Shown here piece after piece: positions 33,146 to 40,634 of a DNA stretch of 64,000 bases (within the stretch, counting starts at the first letter, position 1; every line of letters begins with the position of its first letter). Location: the NCBI RefSeq assembly GCF_900114465.1, contig NZ_FOTD01000006.1, positions 102,876-166,875 on the forward strand, written 5' to 3'. Origin of the DNA: Trichococcus palustris. Its GTDB lineage: Bacteria; Bacillota; Bacilli; Lactobacillales; Aerococcaceae. A program made the translations under genes and the position numbers. The notes beneath the pieces are model-generated. The model was not told the origin of the DNA and did not search any database. It saw only the letters and a list, made by a program, of their open reading frames with translations.

Positions 33146-34492
33146 TTATCTTGCTACACGTACGGCAAAGGCTGCGCCGGCTACATTGTAAGAAGAGTAC
33201 GTTACTGTTTCGCCCGGTTGAGGAGCGTGGATGTATTGACCGCCACCAACGTAGATGGCTACGTGGTAAGTCGATCCAGCAGAACCCCAGAATAATAAGT
33301 CACCTGCTTGTGCAGATGAAACAGGGATTTGCGTTCCTGAATTTTCTTGAGGAACAGTGTAGCTTCCGATGTCAATGCCGTAAGCTTCTCTGAATACATA
33401 TTGCGTGAATCCAGAACAGTCAAAGCCTGATGGCGTTTTGCCGCCCCATACATAAGGAACTCCGATATATTTTGCTGCTATCGCAACAACATCACCGCTT
33501 GGAGCTGAAATAGCCGGCGCCGGTGCGCTTACTACTGGAGCTGGTGCTGGCGTTGCAACTGGGGTTGGTGCCGCAACTGGTGCTGGCGCTGGCGCTGCAA
33601 CTGGTGTTGGTGCCGCAACTGGTGCTGGTGCGCTTTCCGCTACAGGAGCACTTTCAACAACGGCTACGCTTGCTTGAGATGAGCTTGCTGCACTACTTTC
33701 AGGTGCGATATCAACAGTCGCTACGGATGATGCTTGTTCCGTGCTTACTTGGACGGTTGCTGCAGCTGCTGTCGCTGTAGCGGCTGCCATGACGGCTGCC
33801 TCTTCGGCTGCTCTCTTATCAGCATCTTCTTTTTGAGCCAAGAATGCTTGACGGTCGCTCTCAGCTGTAGCTTTTTCAGCAGCTAAACCAGCAACGGCAC
33901 TTTCTTGTTCAATTCTTTTCACTTGCAAATCGCCTTTCAGTTGTTCCAACTCCATGGCCATTGCGTTGATTTCATTTAAGTTATCTTCTGTTTTGCTTTT
34001 CTTGTCTTCGACAGCTTTTTGGTCCGCAACTTGTTCTTCAACTAAGGCTTTGTTAGCTGAGACCATTTTGGAAACAACATCCACACGTCCAACCAAATCA
34101 GTGAATGATTCAGATGAAACGATGAACTTTAAGTAAGTTGTGTTTGAACCATTGACTTGAACGGATCTTGCTTGTTCATTCAATTTTTCTTCGCGTTGCG
34201 CGATTACTTCTTCAAGTTTTGCGATATCCGCTTTTAATGTTGCAATTTCTTCTTGTGTCGCTGCGCGATCAGCCAGCAATTTTTCTGCTCTGTTTTCGGT
34301 TGCATCGATTTCTGCTGTTACTTTTGATAGCGTTTCTTCAGCAGTTGCTTGTTTGTTGCTTAATGTGGAAAGTTTTTGATCTTGTTGCTCGATTTTATTC
34401 AATAATTCATCCGCTTTGGCTGTAAATGGCGTTACAACGCTTGTTGCGAGAATTGTACCTGCTAATGCGATAGTCACTAATTTCTTCTTCAA
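33146..34492 (-). CDS. secreted NlpC/P60 peptidoglycan hydrolase (SagA/PcsB-like)
   Basis: A signal peptide (about 1-27, ending in TAKA) leads to a long coiled coil (28-235), then a low-complexity linker of Ala/Pro/Val repeats (about 270-330; VAAPAPAPVAAPTPV units), then a C-terminal NlpC/P60 domain. Catalytic Cys is in GFDCSGFTQYVF, His in YHVAIYVGGGQY and the third residue in YIHAPQPGE. Such proteins cleave stem peptides for daughter-cell separation, with the coiled coil usually gating activity through FtsEX. Length is 448 residues. A WalR-type box lies upstream. Confidence 0.9.
   Translation of the reverse strand: MKKKLVTIALAGTILATSVVTPFTAKADELLNKIEQQDQKLSTLSNKQATAEETLSKVTAEIDATENRAEKLLADRAATQEEIATLKADIAKLEEVIAQREEKLNEQARSVQVNGSNTTYLKFIVSSESFTDLVGRVDVVSKMVSANKALVEEQVADQKAVEDKKSKTEDNLNEINAMAMELEQLKGDLQVKRIEQESAVAGLAAEKATAESDRQAFLAQKEDADKRAAEEAAVMAAATATAAAATVQVSTEQASSVATVDIAPESSAASSSQASVAVVESAPVAESAPAPVAAPTPVAAPAPAPVAAPTPVATPAPAPVVSAPAPAISAPSGDVVAIAAKYIGVPYVWGGKTPSGFDCSGFTQYVFREAYGIDIGSYTVPQENSGTQIPVSSAQAGDLLFWGSAGSTYHVAIYVGGGQYIHAPQPGETVTYSSYNVAGAAFAVRVAR
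33490..33645. repeat. in-frame Ala/Pro-rich tandem repeats in the NlpC/P60 gene
   Basis: Repeating units of about 15-18 bp (GCAACTGGTGCTGGTG-like) encode the AP/VAAPTP linker between coiled coil and catalytic domain. Repeat number may vary among strains by slippage. Confidence 0.7.
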
Positions 34493-34601
34493 GTCATTTC
34501 CTCCGCTTACGTCTATTTATTTCGGTTGAGTTTTTAGGTTTATATTTAAATTTATTCTTAAACTTTTTATATTTTTTATTAAGATTTCATCAACATAATG
34601 A

Positions 34602-34610
34602 ATCATATCA
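34602..34610 (-). promoter_or_regulatory. extended -10 promoter of the NlpC/P60 gene
   Basis: TGATATGAT on the minus strand gives a leader of about 100 nt. The -35 is weak, as expected for an activator-dependent promoter. Confidence 0.5.
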
Positions 34611-34655
34611 CAGAAAAGGCTCGTTTTCCCCAATTCAGTCAAGTTGTAGTCTAAC

Positions 34656-34672
34656 TGTAACATTCCTGTAAA
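34656..34672 (+). promoter_or_regulatory. WalR (YycF) binding box
   Basis: TGTAAC-ATTCC-TGTAAA is a perfect match to the WalR consensus TGTWAH-N5-TGTWAH. It lies about 70 bp upstream of the expected start of the NlpC/P60 transcript, but in the opposite orientation to that gene. Confidence 0.6.
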
Positions 34673-34763
34673 ATAACTGTCCCCTACTGCCGAATAAGCT
34701 GTCAACAGTACACTTTTCCATTCCCTTCAATAAGATTTCAGCGCTAAAATTCGTCAATGAGGA

Positions 34764-34793
34764 TTGACTTTGCCCGAATCGGTAAGCTATACT
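34764..34793 (+). promoter_or_regulatory. promoter of the tyrS T-box transcript
   Basis: TTGACT (34764-34769), 18 bp, TATACT (34788-34793). Transcription would begin near 34800. Confidence 0.75.
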
Positions 34794-34799
34794 TTGTGC

Positions 34800-35070
34800 A
34801 AATGGAAATATAATTAAAAGCGATGAAAAAGCAAGTAGAATCTGGACCCTGCATTGAAGAGAGTCAGCGGTTGGTGAGAGCTGGTACAGTCCTGTATTTG
34901 AATTACACTTTGGAGCTTCCTTATTGAATTAAGCGTGTAACATACGATACATGTTAGAGCGGCAACCTATTTTGATCTCCGGTTCAAAATAATTTGCAAT
35001 TTGGGTGGTAACACGGTAACTATCGTCCCTGTCAAAGGAATTCCTTTTCTTTGGCAGGGGCTTTTTTTGT
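34800..35070 (+). promoter_or_regulatory. tyrosine T-box leader of tyrS
   Basis: This leader senses uncharged tRNA-Tyr. Stem I includes AGCGGTTGGTGAGAG and the specifier UAC (34885-34887, Tyr). The antiterminator T-box core reads GGGTGGTAACACGG (35003-35016), a slightly diverged form of the AGGGTGGNACCGCG consensus; its UGGU pairs with ACCA of tRNA-Tyr. The terminator stem CCCTGTCAAAG / CTTTGGCAGGG plus T7 spans 35026-35068. Confidence 0.92.
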
Positions 35071-35098
35071 ACATCAATAAACCAAAAGGGGAATAGAC

Positions 35099-36361
35099 AT
35101 GAATATTATCGATGAATTAGAATGGCGCGGCGCCATCAACCAACAAACAGACGCCGAAGGATTGCGCAAACTGATCGAGGAGCAACAGATTGGCCTGTAT
35201 TGCGGAGTCGATCCTACCGGGGATAGCCTCCACATCGGCCATTTGATTCCCTTTATCGTATTGAAGAGATTCCAATTGGCAGGACACCGACCGGTCATCC
35301 TGATCGGCGGCGCAACCGGTTCGATCGGCGATCCGAGCGGCAAGAGCGAGGAACGCGTTCTGCAATCGATGGACCAGGTCGTCCACAATGCGAATGCCTT
35401 GACTGCTCAGATGAAGAAACTGTTCCTGTCAGACCATAGCGCCGATATCCGGTTGGTGAACAACTATGACTGGACAAAGGACTTGACCTTGCTTGATTTT
35501 CTGCGCGACTACGGCAAGAATTTCAACATCAATACGATGCTTTCCAAAGACATCGTATCCAGCCGTCTGGAAACAGGCATTTCCTTTACAGAATTCACGT
35601 ACCAAATATTACAGTCGCTGGATTTCCTGCATCTGTACCAAAACGAAGGCGTCAACATGCAGATCGGCGGCCAGGACCAATGGGGGAATATCACAGCCGG
35701 CTTAGACTTGATCCGTAAAAAAGTGGGTCCCGAAGCGAAGGCGTTCGGTTTGACCATCCCTTTGATGCTGAAAGCGGATGGCACGAAATTCGGAAAAACC
35801 GCCGGCGGAGCTGTTTGGCTGGACCCTGAAAAAACAACGCCTTACGAATTCTACCAATTTTGGGTGAACCAAGATGACCGCGACGTCATCAAATACTTGA
35901 AATATTTCACTTTCCTGACGAAAGAAGAAATTGATGCTTTGGCTGAAAAAGTCGAAACCGAACCGCATAAACGGGAAGCCCAAAAAGTATTGGCCGCCGA
36001 AATGACCCACTTCGTTCATAGCGAACAGGCTTTGGCGGATGCCTTGAAGATTACCGAAGCGTTATTTACCGGCGAAGTAAAAGAATTGACGGCTGATGAG
36101 ATCGCGGAAGGCTTCAAGAATATGCCGACCTTCGAGTCCGCTTTGAAAGAACAGGAATTGGTGACTTGGCTGGTGGACCTAGGCATCGAAACTTCCCGTC
36201 GTCAATCCCGTGAAGACATCCAAAACGGAGCCATCTCCATCAACGGCGACAAAATTACCGACACGAGTTTTGTCATCACGGCAGACAACTCTTTCGAAGG
36301 TCGCTTTATCCTTGTGCGCCGCGGCAAGAAAAAATATTTCTTAGTCAAACTGGTGGACTGA
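35099..36361 (+). CDS. tyrS: tyrosyl-tRNA synthetase
   Basis: This class I synthetase has HIGH motif LHIGHLIPF (about residue 44), tyrosine-site GGQDQWGN and KMSKS-type KFGKTAGG (about 226). A C-terminal S4 RNA-binding domain starts near residue 355. Length is 420 residues. It is controlled by the upstream T-box and followed 1 bp later by a GNAT gene in the same transcript. Confidence 0.96.
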   Translation: MNIIDELEWRGAINQQTDAEGLRKLIEEQQIGLYCGVDPTGDSLHIGHLIPFIVLKRFQLAGHRPVILIGGATGSIGDPSGKSEERVLQSMDQVVHNANALTAQMKKLFLSDHSADIRLVNNYDWTKDLTLLDFLRDYGKNFNINTMLSKDIVSSRLETGISFTEFTYQILQSLDFLHLYQNEGVNMQIGGQDQWGNITAGLDLIRKKVGPEAKAFGLTIPLMLKADGTKFGKTAGGAVWLDPEKTTPYEFYQFWVNQDDRDVIKYLKYFTFLTKEEIDALAEKVETEPHKREAQKVLAAEMTHFVHSEQALADALKITEALFTGEVKELTADEIAEGFKNMPTFESALKEQELVTWLVDLGIETSRRQSREDIQNGAISINGDKITDTSFVITADNSFEGRFILVRRGKKKYFLVKLVD

Positions 36362-36362
36362 T

Positions 36363-36896
36363 ATGGCAGATGCAGAACTTTTTTCAAGAGAAGCAGTCCT
36401 TGCATTAGAACCCGTCCAAAGCATGGCCCAGATCGACGAGCTATCCCGCTTGGCGGACATCATCTGGCGGGAATATTACCAACCGATTCTCGGTCCGGAC
36501 CAGGTGGACTACATGCTGGAAAATATCCAATCGAAAGCCAACGTGGAAGAAGACATCGAAAAAGGAAAGCTGGACTATTTTCTCGTTAAGAGCGCCGGGA
36601 ATTCAGCCGGTTATCTCGCTGTCCAACTTCAGGAAGACAAGCTGTTCATCAGCAAACTGTACTTATTGAAGGAAGCTCGCGGAAAAGGCTATGCCTACCA
36701 GATCATGCAAAAGATGGTTGAACTGGCAAAGAACGAGAAGAAGCGATCCCTGGAATTGACGGTGAACAAACACAACGAACCGTCCATCGCGTTTTATGAG
36801 AAGTACGGCTTCATCCGCACGGAAGCGATCATCTCCCCCATTGGAGGCGGCTTCGTGATGGACGATTACATCTACCAATTCCCCGTGGAAGCTTAA
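36363..36896 (+). CDS. GNAT family N-acetyltransferase
   Basis: This 177-residue acetyl-CoA-dependent transferase has the GNAT core: beta4 FISKLYLLKEARGKGYAYQIM with the RGKGYA acetyl-CoA loop (about residues 105-110), and the C-terminal NEPSIAFYEKYGF. The substrate is not known. Its ATG is 1 bp after the tyrS stop and uses GGTGG at the tyrS end, so it is translationally coupled and falls under the tyrosine T-box. Confidence 0.85.
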   Translation: MADAELFSREAVLALEPVQSMAQIDELSRLADIIWREYYQPILGPDQVDYMLENIQSKANVEEDIEKGKLDYFLVKSAGNSAGYLAVQLQEDKLFISKLYLLKEARGKGYAYQIMQKMVELAKNEKKRSLELTVNKHNEPSIAFYEKYGFIRTEAIISPIGGGFVMDDYIYQFPVEA

Positions 36897-36911
36897 AATA
36901 CGCAAAAAATC

Positions 36912-36955
36912 AAACAAAAAAGCGGAAATCATTGCGATTCCCGCTTTTTTTGTTT
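36912..36955 (+). terminator. bidirectional terminator between the GNAT and DsbA-fold genes
   Basis: AAAAAGCGG(A)AATC / GATTCCCGCTTTTTTT. A-runs and T-runs on both sides let it serve the convergent genes. Confidence 0.88.
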
Positions 36956-36969
36956 ACGCATCATTGCCG

Positions 36970-37827
36970 TCAATCCACCCATTTGTAATAACGTTCATTC
37001 AGGACTGTCCCGGCTTGGAAATTACCGGCACCCAAAGCCTGCTCCACAAAAGCGAAGACTTCCTTTTCCGTCAACCCGTAAAGAACCTCAATCTCTTTCG
37101 ACAGAAGCAACGGCTGCTCCTTCATAACGGTAGCCAAGGGAGGAACTTCATCCGGGGTCACGTTGGTGCCTTCCGGCAATATCCGTACCAATGCATCCAC
37201 CAGCGCTTCGAACGGCTGTGCCCCGACGACTTTTATCCCTTGGTTCTGAGCATTCACGAAAACGATCGTCGGAAATCCGGTAGCCTGTAGCGCTCTCGTC
37301 AATTGCAGATCCCCGTTCAGCAATGCGCGTCCTTCCAACGAGTCGGCTGCATCCCATATTTTCTGGCTGTCCAGATCCATTTCGTCCAAAATATCCCGCA
37401 AGACAGCTTCTTCTGCGATGTTCTGATTCCACAGCATCACTGCTTCACGCAGCTTCCGCAAAATAAGATTCGCCGACTCTGGATAATCGCGGCGGACAAT
37501 TTCAAATACTTGGGAACTAGGAAAGGAGGAATCGATCGGTGTATCCGACCAAATGCTTCCATCTATGGGCATTCGCGTGTGGCGCCCGATTTCTTGCCAA
37601 TGGTGGGCAACATCACTCGCCCTGGTGATGCCATTTCCGGCATCTCCGCCAAAGGTAGCCCACTTCTCGATCATACCGCCCATCACGATTGTGTCCTGGG
37701 CCAGATATTTTCCGTATTGATACCGGAATTTGCGCAATGTCGGCTCGAATGCCCAACAAAATGAACATAATGGATCCGTCGCATAATAAAGATCCACCTG
37801 TGTTGCCGCTACTGTATTCTCAGTCAT
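36970..37827 (-). CDS. DsbA-family thioredoxin-fold protein with CxxC
   Basis: The thioredoxin fold begins VDLYYATDPLCSFCWAFEP, with active-site CSFC near residue 20, and carries a long helical insertion. The cis-Pro stretch TGFPTIVF lies near residue 195. No signal peptide is present, so it works in the cytoplasm, like FrnE or the SpxH/YjbH adaptor of Spx degradation. Its direct substrate is unknown. It is the last gene of a four-gene redox operon. GGGGGT precedes the ATG. Confidence 0.82.
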   Translation of the reverse strand: MTENTVAATQVDLYYATDPLCSFCWAFEPTLRKFRYQYGKYLAQDTIVMGGMIEKWATFGGDAGNGITRASDVAHHWQEIGRHTRMPIDGSIWSDTPIDSSFPSSQVFEIVRRDYPESANLILRKLREAVMLWNQNIAEEAVLRDILDEMDLDSQKIWDAADSLEGRALLNGDLQLTRALQATGFPTIVFVNAQNQGIKVVGAQPFEALVDALVRILPEGTNVTPDEVPPLATVMKEQPLLLSKEIEVLYGLTEKEVFAFVEQALGAGNFQAGTVLNERYYKWVD

Positions 37828-37862
37828 ATTCCTACCCCCTCATTTCTGCCGTCATTCATTTA

Positions 37863-38045
37863 TTATTTCCCGTCTCCTGCTGTCTCTTCGCTTTTTTTCA
37901 AAGGGAAAGCAAAGTCGATCATTTGGATGCCTGCCGCTGTGCCGTCAGCCGGACCGCAGATACCCGTTGCGATATCGCAAACCATTGCGTTGCTTGCCGT
38001 TCCCGGCATTTCCTGACTCGAAAAATCGAATTTCTTTTGTTCCAT
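37863..38045 (-). CDS. small two-cysteine protein, unknown function
   Basis: This 60-residue protein has two cysteines six residues apart (CDIATGIC, positions 23 and 30), then GPADGTAAG and a hydrophobic strand, IQMIDFAF. GAGGAGCGGAGG ahead of the ATG is a strong ribosome site. It lies 35 bp before the DsbA-fold gene. I do not recognise the family. The cysteine pair and context suggest a redox partner or substrate of the CxxC protein; this is inference. Confidence 0.7.
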   Translation of the reverse strand: MEQKKFDFSSQEMPGTASNAMVCDIATGICGPADGTAAGIQMIDFAFPLKKSEETAGDGK

Positions 38046-38070
38046 TTCCTCCGCTCCTCGCTATCCTTCT

Positions 38071-38250
38071 TCAGCTCCAGTCTTTCGGGCTCCACATTCT
38101 GCCGTCCAATTCGCCTTCGGCCTGCCCAATCCGCTGATATTGCTCCTGAAAGAGCTTCTTCGTTTCCTGGAACAAAGCCTTCTGGCGATAATCCCGGCTT
38201 TGTCCATTCAAATAATCCAATTGTTCCAATACCCATTGTTTCGTTTCCAT
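38071..38250 (-). CDS. small hydrophilic helical protein, unknown function
   Basis: This 59-residue frame starts METKQWVLEQLDYLNGQ and ends MWSPKDWS. It is rich in Gln, Glu, Lys and aromatic residues and probably all-helical, with no cysteine and no membrane segment. GAGG lies 8 nt before the ATG. It sits 24 bp after the oxidoreductase gene and 25 bp before the two-cysteine gene, so all are likely one transcript. I do not recognise the family. Confidence 0.65.
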   Translation of the reverse strand: METKQWVLEQLDYLNGQSRDYRQKALFQETKKLFQEQYQRIGQAEGELDGRMWSPKDWS

Positions 38251-38274
38251 AGCTGCATCCTCACTTATCCGCGC

Positions 38275-38970
38275 TCAATTTTCGCCCATCTGTTCCAATG
38301 ACCACAACAGATCATCCAAATGATCGCGATTTTCATCCAGAACGCCTACCAGCTGATCAACCAATCGCTGATCCACATCAGACAGTCCAGCTTTCCCGAC
38401 CGTCCGCAATTGGCCCTTGAACCAATCCTCAGCGGTCCGGAGGGATCCGTCATTTTCTTTCGTGAGGTACTGTTGATAAGCTACAAGCAGTCGCTTCTTT
38501 TCCCTGTCATCCCGATAATCAAACTTCGAGATGACAAAAGCAGGTAAATACAGCAACCCGCATTTCGCGGCCATGGCCTGATACGGCCTCGTCAGTTCCG
38601 AAATCGTATAGCCTTCCCTTCCCCCGGCTCGGTACTCGCTCTCATGGATTCCCGTGGAAAGGATGAGGCCGAACTCCTTCCCGGAGAGCCTGTTGCCATT
38701 TTTTCCGTAAGCGAATCCTTCCGTCAACACCAGGTCCTGCCAATGCTTCAATAAAGCGGGCGAGCTGTACCAATAAAAAGGGAATTGAAAAAGAATGCGA
38801 TCGTACTGCAGCAGCAAGTGCTGTTCATATTCCACATCAATCTTTCCATCCGGATAAGCCGCTTCCAGATGGTGCCGGGTGACGCCTTCCGCCGGTGTGC
38901 TTTCACGCAAAAACTGCTGCGCATTTGAATCTTCAATTGTCGGGTGAGAGATGATTACCAACGTTTGCAT
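38275..38970 (-). CDS. NAD(P)H-dependent flavodoxin-fold oxidoreductase (NQO/KefF-like)
   Basis: This is a 231-residue protein of the NAD(P)H quinone-reductase type. VIISHPTIEDSNAQQFL is the FMN/FAD phosphate loop, FQFPFYWYSSPALLKHW the family signature, and the LSTGIHESEYRAGG region holds flavin and substrate. It probably reduces quinones or similar electrophiles by two electrons. It is the first gene of the redox operon, with a good promoter at 39010-39038 and GAGGGG before the ATG. Confidence 0.87.
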   Translation of the reverse strand: MQTLVIISHPTIEDSNAQQFLRESTPAEGVTRHHLEAAYPDGKIDVEYEQHLLLQYDRILFQFPFYWYSSPALLKHWQDLVLTEGFAYGKNGNRLSGKEFGLILSTGIHESEYRAGGREGYTISELTRPYQAMAAKCGLLYLPAFVISKFDYRDDREKKRLLVAYQQYLTKENDGSLRTAEDWFKGQLRTVGKAGLSDVDQRLVDQLVGVLDENRDHLDDLLWSLEQMGEN

Positions 38971-39009
38971 AGCAAGTCCCCTCTTTCCAAAAGTAAGTCA
39001 TCTGTACGT

Positions 39010-39038
39010 ATCATAGCAAGTTGAAAAGGAAATTTCAA
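39010..39038 (-). promoter_or_regulatory. promoter of the redox operon
   Basis: On the minus strand TTGAAA (39033-39038), 17 bp, TATGAT (39010-39015). A partial dyad (GTAAGTCATCTGTACGTAT, 38991-39010) overlaps the start region and could be an operator. Confidence 0.75.
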
Positions 39039-39062
39039 TATTCTTGCTTACATTATAGTAGA

Positions 39063-39128
39063 ATCCTCAGAAATAAGAAAATCCCTTCCTCTGGATGCTG
39101 AACAACCAACAGCCAGAGGAAGGGATGA
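39063..39128 (-). terminator. strong terminator after the first Gfo/Idh gene
   Basis: A near-perfect stem, ATCCCTTCCTCTGG / CCAGAGGAAGGGAT, extended by CTG/CAG, is followed by TTTTCTT. Confidence 0.92.
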
Positions 39129-39131
39129 TGC

Positions 39132-40214
39132 TTATAGATTTGCGGTGATGTGTAACGCTTGCTCTTGCGCCTTCAGGCATAGTTCTTGTGCTTTGAAGAT
39201 ATGCTCTTGGGTCATCGCATTTTCCGTGCGGTTGACGCAATCCAAGATCATTTCGCCGAAGAACGGGAAGCCGACTTCGCCAGTCAAGGAGTAGTGTTCT
39301 TCGCTATCTTTCGTCACCAAGAACAAGTGGTCGCCCGTTTGTTCCGTCGCAACATTGATGTATTTGCGGATTTCGATTGTGCCTTCCGTACCGGTGATGA
39401 AGGTCCGGCCGTCCCCCCAAGTCCCCAAGCCGTCCGGGGTGAACCAGTCCACTTTGAAGATGAAGGTTGCGCCGTTATCGCCGACCAAGGTCGCATCGCC
39501 GTAGTCTTCCAGCTCCGGTGTGTCCGGGTTGTTGTAGTTGCCTACTTTACTGTGCAGCACTTTTGCATCATCATTGCCTGTATAGTACAGGAACTGTTCG
39601 ATTTGGTGGCTGCCGATATCCGCCAAAATACCGCCGTATTGTTCTTTTTTGAAGAACCAGTCAGGGCGCTTTTCCTTATCCAAACGGTGCGGCCCGAATC
39701 CGGTCACTTGGATGACGCGGCCGATTCTGCCTTCTTCAATCAATTGGCCGGCAAAAACAGCGCCTTCCACATGCAGTCTTTCACTGAAGTAGACCCAGTA
39801 TTTTTTGCCTGTTTCCGCAACCACTTTTTTGGTTTCTTCCAATTGTTCCAAAGTAGTGAAGCCTGTTTTATCGGTGAAGTAGTCTTTCCCTGCGCGCATG
39901 ACCCGGTTCCCCAACGCACTGCGTAGGTTAGGGACCGCAGCAGCGGCAACCAGATGGATTGTTGGATCCTCCAAAATTTGTTCCAAAGAATCCGCGACCG
40001 CAACATCCGGGAATGACTCCAGGTAATTCGCTACTTTTTCTGGATCGGGGTCATAGACATATTTGATCGTTGCGCCGGCTTCGATCAAGCCGTTCGTCAT
40101 GCCATTAATGTGGCCGTGGTCCAATGCGGTAACCCCCACGTTGAATTCGCCTGGTTCAACTACCCTGTTTATTTTCCCTTTTGGTGCATAATTCATGCCA
40201 TCTTTACTGCCCAC
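39132..40214 (-). CDS. Gfo/Idh/MocA family oxidoreductase
   Basis: The N-terminal Rossmann fold opens with VGVTALDHGHINGMT rather than the usual GxGxxG, and the EKP catalytic motif is replaced by DKTGFTTLEQ. The C-terminal half has GGILADIGSHQIEQFLYYTG, where His is the usual proton relay. It probably oxidises or reduces a sugar or inositol; the substrate is unknown. I chose GTG at 40214, 7 nt after AAGGAGGA; the ATG at 40232 overlaps that site. Its upstream region is the long structured repeat. Confidence 0.85.
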   Translation of the reverse strand: MGSKDGMNYAPKGKINRVVEPGEFNVGVTALDHGHINGMTNGLIEAGATIKYVYDPDPEKVANYLESFPDVAVADSLEQILEDPTIHLVAAAAVPNLRSALGNRVMRAGKDYFTDKTGFTTLEQLEETKKVVAETGKKYWVYFSERLHVEGAVFAGQLIEEGRIGRVIQVTGFGPHRLDKEKRPDWFFKKEQYGGILADIGSHQIEQFLYYTGNDDAKVLHSKVGNYNNPDTPELEDYGDATLVGDNGATFIFKVDWFTPDGLGTWGDGRTFITGTEGTIEIRKYINVATEQTGDHLFLVTKDSEEHYSLTGEVGFPFFGEMILDCVNRTENAMTQEHIFKAQELCLKAQEQALHITANL

Positions 40215-40235
40215 TATTACGTCCTCCTTCATGTT

Positions 40236-40575
40236 AAGAAAAGCGGTCCAAGCCCGCCCTGCCTCGGTTAAGGAAACACTGTGACCTAATCGGTCAAGTG
40301 TATCATGCCTCTAAGCGATTGAAATCGCAATAGTCATGACAATTTAGGAAATCTGAAAGTAACATATGAGCATACAGCGCAATTGCTGAGAGACTTCCTG
40401 CGTCAGCAGGTTAGTCGAACAGTATGTCTTGGCTCATCGAGCCAAGAGGTTCCTTCATCTTTCATTTCCGAGAGGCAGGCTTGGACCGCTAGACATCATG
40501 TGATGGCGTGAAACAGATTAGGAATCTGTAAAAACACCTACAATGATGCGTTTCTTATATCAAAAAATTTTATAC
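40236..40575. repeat. dispersed structured repeat, long copy
   Basis: This 340-bp non-coding element pairs with the copy at 19560-19730 (reverse orientation). Inverted ends AGCGGTCCAAGCC / GGCTTGGACCGCT (40242-40254 and 40478-40490) enclose hairpins TGACC/GGTCA, GCGAT/ATCGC, CCTGC/GCAGG and the perfect CTTGGCTC/GAGCCAAG. Outside lies ACAGATT/AATCTGT. The block 40298-40464 is missing from the short copy. On the minus strand the closing stem is followed by TTTTCTT, like a terminator, just before the Gfo/Idh ribosome site. Confidence 0.85.
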
Positions 40576-40589
40576 TTTCCTCGCTGTTA

Positions 40590-40624
40590 AGAAAAGGTCC
40601 GAAGAGAATGATCTCCGAACCTCA
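40590..40624 (-). terminator. terminator after the sugar isomerase gene
   Basis: The minus-strand stem AGGTTCGGAGA / TCTTCGGACCT is followed by TTTCTT, just after the isomerase stop. Confidence 0.75.
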
Positions 40625-40634
40625 TGTTGTTATT

